DNA of 64,000 nt from CAZADA01 sp964526675 (GTDB lineage Bacteria > Pseudomonadota > Alphaproteobacteria > Caulobacterales > Maricaulaceae): positions 9,962 to 73,961 of the forward strand of contig CAZGLY010000011.1 of assembly GCA_964526675.1 (NCBI GenBank), given 5' to 3'. This document shows, piece after piece, positions 59,165 to 64,000 of this stretch (positions are counted from its first letter, which is position 1; the number at the start of each line of letters is the position of its first letter). The notes below the pieces were generated by a model. It searched no databases, was not told the origin of the DNA, and saw nothing but the letters and a program-made list of their open reading frames with translations. Position numbers and translations under genes: made by a program.

Positions 59165-60195
59165 CGCCGCGCGCGGGCCCAAATCGCGTCGGGGGGAAGC
59201 ATGGGCGGGCCGGCGTTGGCGGCTTCCGCCTCACGGATGAGCTCCACGATCGCCTGACACACCGGCGCGTCGCGGCCTTGCTCGGCGGCGAGGCGGATGA
59301 TCTCCCCCTGCAGGGCGTCGATCTCCGTCGGACGGCGCGCGATGAGATCGTCTTGCATGGAGGAGCGGGCCTGGGCGTCGACCTTCACGCGGCGCAACAC
59401 GATGGGCGCGAACAGGATCGTCGGCAAACGCAGGGAAAACGCCATCGCTCGCGGGTTGGGCAACGCTTTGTCCGGCGCCGCCACCACAACGCCCGCGGCG
59501 TCGAGTGCGGCAAGGCCTTCGCTCAAGCACGCCGCCATCACCGCGCGCCAGCGCGGGTCGAGAAGCTGGGCGCGCAAGGGCAGGCCGCTCAGCGCGTTGA
59601 CGGCGTTGTTGAGGTTGATCAGCACCTTGCCCCAGATGACGGCCGGCATGTTCGTCCGCTCCTCCGCCGCCAGACCGGGGACGCTGAGCAGCGCCGCGAG
59701 ACCGGGACGCGGGCCCGTCGCGAGCATCACGGCGCCCGCCGTGGCGCGGTGCATGTGGGTCGGCGACCTTTGGACGACGTTGTAGGGCACAACCCCCGCA
59801 CGCACGTCCCAGCCCGGGAGGGATAGGCTCAAAGTCTCCGCGTTGCGGGGGCCGTTTTGCAAGCTGGCGACCAGCGCGTCCGCGCGAGCATGGGCGCGGA
59901 TCGTTTGCGCGATAGCGACCGTGTCGCGCGATTTGACCGTGACCAGGATGACATCGGCGTCCGCCAGCATGGCCGGATCGGCGCTGGCGGCTATGGCGTC
60001 AGGCGGGAGCCAGCGGTCGCCGCCATCCACGTCGGTGAGGCGCAGGCCCTCGCGCACGGCGGCTGTCACGAACGATTCGCGCGCAAGGAATTGAACCGTT
60101 CGCCCGCCTGCGGCCAGCACGCCCCCCACAAAGCGGCCGATAGACCCTGCGCCGGCGATGGCGATCCGCGCGTCGGGGGGCAAAGCGCTGGTCAT
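59161..60195 (-). CDS. Ketopantoate reductase-like (PanE/ApbA) protein
   Basis: 344 residues. Rossmann GAGSIGRFVGG, Lys in IWGKVLINLNNAVNAL, and RRPTEIDALQGEI carry the catalytic Lys and Glu region of 2-dehydropantoate 2-reductase. NADPH-dependent. Real pantothenate role is likely but paralogues with other substrates exist. ATG 60195 with AAAGGACG upstream. Confidence 0.85.
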   Translation of the reverse strand: MTSALPPDARIAIAGAGSIGRFVGGVLAAGGRTVQFLARESFVTAAVREGLRLTDVDGGDRWLPPDAIAASADPAMLADADVILVTVKSRDTVAIAQTIRAHARADALVASLQNGPRNAETLSLSLPGWDVRAGVVPYNVVQRSPTHMHRATAGAVMLATGPRPGLAALLSVPGLAAEERTNMPAVIWGKVLINLNNAVNALSGLPLRAQLLDPRWRAVMAACLSEGLAALDAAGVVVAAPDKALPNPRAMAFSLRLPTILFAPIVLRRVKVDAQARSSMQDDLIARRPTEIDALQGEIIRLAAEQGRDAPVCQAIVELIREAEAANAGPPMLPPDAIWARARR

Positions 60196-60335
60196 GGACG
60201 TCCTTTCGTCGAGATCTCCGGGAGGCGCTGCGCGCGGGGTCGATCCGCCAGCGGATGCGAAGCGTAGAGTGACGCGCAGGGTGCGCCAATGCGGCCCGAC
60301 AGCGATGGCCCCACCGGCTGAAGAGGACAACCGTC

Positions 60336-60674
60336 ATGATCGTGTTGCGTGTGCTGATCGGCCTGGCGGGCCTGGGTTTGGCCGTGGCGATCGGCGCGGA
60401 GATCACAGGCGATCTGGTCTGGCGAGTTCCCGGGGACGGGGGCTTCATCGCCGAGTTGAACCGCCTGATGGCGACCGAATGGGGCGTCGTCAGCCTGATC
60501 GACCTTTATCTCGGGTTCTTCATCGCGGTGGTGATCATCGTCGCTTTTGAGCGTCGGCTGTGGGTTGGCCTGGCTTGGGCGCTCCCTGTGTTCTTCCTGG
60601 GCAACATCGTCACCGCGGCCTGGGCGGTCGTGCGCTTGCCCCAGCTCATCGCGCGGTTGCGGCGCGGAGCCTAG
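60336..60674 (+). CDS. Small three-helix membrane protein
   Basis: 112 residues, three helices (LIGLAGLGLAVAIGAEI, LIDLYLGFFIAVVIIVAF, ALPVFFLGNIVTAAWAVV). It resembles DUF1475-type proteins weakly. ATG 60336 after AACCGTC, no strong ribosome site. Convergent with the nitrilase gene, overlapping its stop by 4 nt. Confidence 0.65.
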   Translation: MIVLRVLIGLAGLGLAVAIGAEITGDLVWRVPGDGGFIAELNRLMATEWGVVSLIDLYLGFFIAVVIIVAFERRLWVGLAWALPVFFLGNIVTAAWAVVRLPQLIARLRRGA

Positions 60675-61645
60675 CTCTCGCCGACAAAGCGGACGGGCGG
60701 CTGGGGCGCGGTGTTCACTGTCAGCTGAAACAGATCCGGCCGCGCATAGTGGCCCACAACGTCGAACTCATATTTGCCCTTCGCGATGGCGCGCGGATCA
60801 AGGGCGGCGGTGAGGATGGCGTCCTCGTCATAGACGGGAGCGGCCAACACCTCGCCGAGGGGCGACACAATGGTGGAGCCGCCGCGGATCAGCACCGTCT
60901 CCGGGTCATCGCTTTCGTTGGTTGCGTAGTCCGCCGGCGCGTCGGACCGCCGCAAGTGCTGGACGGCCGACACCACAAAGCAGCGCCCCTCCATCGCGAT
61001 GGTTCGCATGGTCGTCGCCCAGCTGTCGCGATCATCCACGGTCGGCGCGGCGTAGATCTCCACGCCTTGGGCGTACATGGCCGCGCGCAGAAGCGGCATG
61101 TAGTTCTCCCAGCAAATCACCGCGCCAAGGCGTCCGGCCGGCGTGTCCGCGGCGTTCAGTGTGGAGCCGTCGCCATAGCCCCAGATGATGCGCTCCATCA
61201 CGGTCGGCATGACTTTGCGGTGGCGCGCGAGGAGCGCGCCATCCGGGCCGACGATCAACGCCGTGCAGTAGAGCGTGCCACGCCCCTCGGCGACGCTGGC
61301 GCGCTCGATCACCCCGACCACCATCGTCGCGTCGGCCGCGGAGGCGGCGGCTTGGATGCGCTCCAGCGCCGGGCTTGGAAGATCGATGGCGGCGTCCCAA
61401 TAGCGGGCGAACCAGTCCCGGCCTTCGGGAGTGCGGGAGCCGACCCGCGCGCCGAAGTCGTGCCCCTTTGGGTAGCCGCCGACAAACGCCTCCGGGAAGA
61501 CGATCACCCGCTGCGCGTCTGTCACCCCCAACCCGTTGAGCGCGCGGGCGGCGTCCGCCGTGAGGTCCTCCAGCTTCTGCAACGTGCGCGGCGTGTCGAA
61601 CAGCGCGGTTCCGGTTTGCACGGCGGCGGCGACGGTGGTGCGCAT
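60671..61645 (-). CDS. Nitrilase
   Basis: 324 residues, branch 1 nitrilase. Glu in VFPEAFVGGYPKG, Lys in ARHRKVMPTVMERI and Cys in VICWENYMPL form the EKC triad, and WGYGDGSTL is typical of true nitrilases. It should hydrolyse a nitrile to carboxylate and ammonia. ATG 61645 has a GGAG nearby. Substrate unknown. Confidence 0.9.
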   Translation of the reverse strand: MRTTVAAAVQTGTALFDTPRTLQKLEDLTADAARALNGLGVTDAQRVIVFPEAFVGGYPKGHDFGARVGSRTPEGRDWFARYWDAAIDLPSPALERIQAAASAADATMVVGVIERASVAEGRGTLYCTALIVGPDGALLARHRKVMPTVMERIIWGYGDGSTLNAADTPAGRLGAVICWENYMPLLRAAMYAQGVEIYAAPTVDDRDSWATTMRTIAMEGRCFVVSAVQHLRRSDAPADYATNESDDPETVLIRGGSTIVSPLGEVLAAPVYDEDAILTAALDPRAIAKGKYEFDVVGHYARPDLFQLTVNTAPQPPVRFVGES

Positions 61646-61837
61646 GGGCGGAGCTCCGGCGGTGACGTCAGTGTCGCGGATCAAGCGGCAAGGCTGGCCC
61701 GTTTCCAAGCGCCGTGCGCAGGCGCGCCCCTGGGGCGACGCTCACGTTTTCGTTGACGCCGATGGCCTGCGCCGGTAACCAAACGCCTCCCCGCCCGGCG
61801 AAGGCTCGCCCGGCGGGAAATTTTCGTTGGAGCCTTG

Positions 61838-63499
61838 ATGTTCGACACGCTCTCTGATCGCCTTAGCGGCGTCTTCGACGGCCTCACCGGCCGCGGCGCG
61901 CTCTCGGAGAAAGATGTGGAGGCGGCGCTGCGCGAGGTGCGCATCGCGCTGCTGGAAGCCGACGTGGCGCTGCCCGTTGTGAAGGACTTCATCGCCAGCG
62001 TTAAAACGGAGGCGGTCGGCGAGGCCGTGATCCGCTCCGTCACGCCGGGCCAGCAAGTCGTCAAGATCGTCCACGACGCGTTGGTGGAGATGCTGGGCGG
62101 TGATCTGGCGACGGGCCTGAATCTGGAGGTCACGCCGCCGGCGGTGATCATGATGGCGGGTCTGCAGGGCTCGGGTAAAACCACCACCGCCGGCAAGATC
62201 GCGCTCAAGCTCAAGAAGGATCGAAAGCGCGTCCTGCTGGCGTCGCTCGACACCCGCCGTCCCGCGGCGATGGAGCAGCTGGCGACGCTCGCCGGCCAGG
62301 CGGAGGTGGACAGCCTGCCGATCGTGAAGGGCCAGACCGCCGTCGACATCGCCAAACGCGCGATGAAGGCCGCGGAACTGGGCGGTCATGACGTCCTGAT
62401 CCTCGACACCGCCGGGCGCACCTCGATCGACGAGGATTTGATGGCGGAAGCGGCGGCCATCGCCGACGTGGCCCGCCCCCATGAGACCCTGTTGGTCGCC
62501 GACAGCCTGACCGGTCAGGACGCGGTGGAGACCGCGCGGCGCTTTCACGAACGCTTGCCGCTGACGGGCCTTGCGCTCACCCGCATCGATGGCGATGGGC
62601 GCGGCGGCGCGGCGCTCTCCATGCGCGCGGTGACGGGGCTGCCGATCAAGCTCCTCGGCGTCGGTGAGAAGCTCGACGGTTTGGAGGTGTTCGATCCGCG
62701 CCGCATCGCCGGGCGGATCTTGGGTCAAGGCGACATCGTCTCCCTGGTGGAGAAAGCGGCCGAGACGGCGGACCAGGCCCAGGCGGAAAAGCTCGCGAAG
62801 AAGCTGGCCAAAGGCAAGTTCGACCTGGAGGATCTCGCCAGTCAGCTTCGCCAGTTGCAAAACATGGGCGGGATCGGCGCGATGCTCGGCATGCTGCCGG
62901 GCGGGGGCAAGCTCAAGGCCGCGAAGGCGGGGCTGCCGGATATGGACGACACGTCCCTCAAACGGCAGGAAGCGATTATTCTCTCCATGACGCCGGAGGA
63001 GCGCGCCAAGCCCGACCTCCTCAAGGCGAGCCGCAAGCGCCGCATCGCCGCGGGCTCCGGCGTGCAAGTGGCCGAGGTCAACAAGCTCCTGAAGATGCAC
63101 CGGCAAATGGCCGATGTGGTCAAAGCCATGGGCAAGGGCAAAGGCGGCCTGGGCGGCATGATGAACGCGCTCGGCGCGATGGGCGGCGGCGGCGGCATGC
63201 CGGGCGGACTTCCAGGCGGGGCGATGCCGGACCCGGCGGCGTTGGCTGCGCTTGGCGGCGGTGGCGGCGGACGCGCGGTCACCGGCAAAGCCAAGGGCGC
63301 GCGCGGCTCCGCCAAGCGCGCGAAGGGCCAGCCGCGAAAAGGAAAGGGCGCGTCGCAAGCGCTCCCCGGCTTGCCCAGCGGCGATGCTGGCGGTCTGCCT
63401 GGATTGCCGGGCGTGGGCGGCCTGCCGGGGCTGCCGGGCGGCGATCTTCCGCTCGGGCCCGACGGCCTCCCCCTCGGCCTGCCGCGGGGAAAGAAATGA
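61838..63499 (+). CDS. ffh: Signal recognition particle protein Ffh with extended Gly/Pro/Leu tail
   Basis: 553 residues. NG domain with GLQGSGKTTT at about 109-118, LDTRRPAAMEQLATLAGQ, DTAGRTSIDED and TRIDGDGRGGAALS, then a Met-rich M domain with the 4.5S RNA motif in SRKRRIAAGSG. After about residue 450 the chain is Gly/Met-rich, then Lys/Arg, then repeats of GLPGLPG to the end, a longer tail than the E. coli protein (453 residues). ATG 61838 with GGAG upstream; a TTG lies one codon earlier. Ends in ATGA overlap with the next gene. Confidence 0.96.
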   Translation: MFDTLSDRLSGVFDGLTGRGALSEKDVEAALREVRIALLEADVALPVVKDFIASVKTEAVGEAVIRSVTPGQQVVKIVHDALVEMLGGDLATGLNLEVTPPAVIMMAGLQGSGKTTTAGKIALKLKKDRKRVLLASLDTRRPAAMEQLATLAGQAEVDSLPIVKGQTAVDIAKRAMKAAELGGHDVLILDTAGRTSIDEDLMAEAAAIADVARPHETLLVADSLTGQDAVETARRFHERLPLTGLALTRIDGDGRGGAALSMRAVTGLPIKLLGVGEKLDGLEVFDPRRIAGRILGQGDIVSLVEKAAETADQAQAEKLAKKLAKGKFDLEDLASQLRQLQNMGGIGAMLGMLPGGGKLKAAKAGLPDMDDTSLKRQEAIILSMTPEERAKPDLLKASRKRRIAAGSGVQVAEVNKLLKMHRQMADVVKAMGKGKGGLGGMMNALGAMGGGGGMPGGLPGGAMPDPAALAALGGGGGGRAVTGKAKGARGSAKRAKGQPRKGKGASQALPGLPSGDAGGLPGLPGVGGLPGLPGGDLPLGPDGLPLGLPRGKK

Positions 63500-64000
63500 C
63501 GTTCGGTTGGTGGTTGAGAGCCATGAGTGCTGTTGCGTTCGTGGGTGGGGCTGGGGGTGTCGCCCAGGCCAACGATCGCGAACGCCCACGGCTCACGATC
63601 GGCGCGCCGGCGGGCGAGACCGTTCCGGAGCAACTCCTCTACGTCGGCCCGGAGCAGACGACGCAAGTGACGCCGCTCCTCGGCGTGGAGGCCGCATGCC
63701 GCGCCGTTTTCGATGTGCGCGCCGACGGCCGCACGGAAAACATCCGCGTGTGTTGTGCTTTGCCCGAGCGGGATCGACGCGAGGCGCTCGGCCAACCGTC
63801 GCTGGAGCGCGGGATCGCTTCGGCGGTGGACCGTTGGCGGTTCCGGCCAGACTTTGAGATCGCGCCCTATCAAATCCGTGGATTGACGGCTGTCACCTGG
63901 TTCCGCGATGACCGCTTCGACCCGAGCCCAAGCAAAATTCGCCGCGGCTTCTTGCCTGAACCGCCGCCGGTGGAGGGCTGCGCCTTCAGCGAGGCGACGC
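63496..64000 (+). CDS. TonB C-terminal-like periplasmic protein, 3' end beyond the window
   Basis: Open from ATG 63496 (4-nt overlap with the ffh stop) to the window edge, at least 168 residues. A short N-terminal hydrophobic segment (MSAVAFVGGAGGVAQA) looks like a signal peptide. The core resembles a TonB C-terminal fold: CRAVFDVRADGRTENIRVCC and AVDRWRFRPDFE. rpsP normally follows ffh; it is not here. A TonB-like role in energy transduction or a stand-alone TonB-domain protein is inferred only. Confidence 0.6.
   Translation, partial: MTFGWWLRAMSAVAFVGGAGGVAQANDRERPRLTIGAPAGETVPEQLLYVGPEQTTQVTPLLGVEAACRAVFDVRADGRTENIRVCCALPERDRREALGQPSLERGIASAVDRWRFRPDFEIAPYQIRGLTAVTWFRDDRFDPSPSKIRRGFLPEPPPVEGCAFSEAT

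Noticed and set aside
57683..59182. 499-residue minus-strand open frame opposite the symporter
   Set aside because: Composition dominated by His/Arg/Glu/Gly with no motif; it mirrors the membrane helices on the other strand.
61742..63589. 615-residue minus-strand open frame opposite ffh
   Set aside because: Low-complexity Arg/His/Ala protein antisense to a universally conserved gene.
1..64000. Prophage, transposon, secondary-metabolite or defence island
   Set aside because: No integrase, transposase, terminase, restriction, toxin-antitoxin or synthase genes recognised; most genes are in conserved alphaproteobacterial order.
1..64000. tRNA, rRNA, 4.5S RNA or tmRNA genes
   Set aside because: Gaps were scanned by eye for T-loop motifs and acceptor stems and none fit; a covariance-model scan would be needed to exclude small RNAs.

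Overview
The window is a high-GC, densely coded stretch of an alphaproteobacterial chromosome, interrupted by one 100-N scaffold gap at 2320-2419, so it comes from a draft or metagenome assembly. The lineage call rests on alphaproteobacterial signature genes: TrcR (DUF1013), RcdA (DUF1465), DUF1192, DUF2794, paired DUF465 proteins, COQ9 beside rpsU, and the orders acnA/ccmABCDG/yciB-ftsY-mtaB-dapF/ffh and obgE-nadD-rsfS-rlmH-envC. RcdA and TrcR point to a CtrA-type cell-cycle network, as in Caulobacterales, Maricaulales, Hyphomonadales or Rhizobiales. I cannot place it at genus level. I see no rRNA, tRNA, CRISPR array, insertion sequence or prophage.

Layout. 1-5295 (minus): the housekeeping operon obgE, nadD, egtD, rsfS, rlmH, an envC-like gene and the first codon of one more gene; egtD is inserted and proBA is absent. 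5462-11686: a methyltransferase, then an RND efflux pump pair with a metallopeptidase. 11910-15696: transhydrogenase subunits pntAB and pntB separated by two outer-membrane barrel genes. 15884-18804: hybrid histidine kinase, rpsU and COQ9. 18820-22251: HTH gene, purEK, diguanylate cyclase and two DUF465 genes. 22264-26064: cheY-cheB-cheR facing a methyl-accepting protein. 26179-30110: SDR, trcR, quinone oxidoreductase, DUF1192, rcdA, rpmE. 30248-36950: lactonase-like protein, sirtuin, two secreted proteins, a tyrosine phosphatase, an alkaline-phosphatase-superfamily protein and thpR. 37010-42318: aldo/keto reductase, BI-1, DUF2794, AEC transporter, DUF1223, nitroreductase. 42336-54814: acnA, ccmABCDG, MarR-like gene, NUDIX, yciB, ftsY, mtaB, SRPBCC, dapF. 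54951-61645: an accessory block (prolyl oligopeptidase, cation symporter, PanE-like reductase, nitrilase, two small membrane proteins). 61838-64000: ffh and an incomplete TonB-like gene.

The genes cover translation and ribosome assembly (RsfS, RlmH, ObgE, S21, L31, MtaB), co-translational targeting (Ffh, FtsY), cell division and cell cycle (EnvC, RcdA, TrcR, YciB), cytochrome c maturation, purine, NAD and diaminopimelate synthesis, chemotaxis and c-di-GMP signalling, and envelope transport.

The most surprising feature is rpsU. It encodes a complete, conserved 72-residue S21, but where relatives carry ATG there is ATC, preceded by a perfect AAGGAGG Shine-Dalgarno at 8-nt spacing. No ATG, GTG or TTG lies in frame between the upstream stop and that codon. 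If it is not a sequence error, this is an AUC-initiated ribosomal protein gene, reminiscent of the AUU start that gives infC its autoregulation. Other leads are the split transhydrogenase locus, a MarR protein with a histone-H1-like lysine tail, an alkaline-phosphatase-like gene preceded by an AT-rich spaced inverted repeat, and an intrinsic-terminator shape in the obgE leader.
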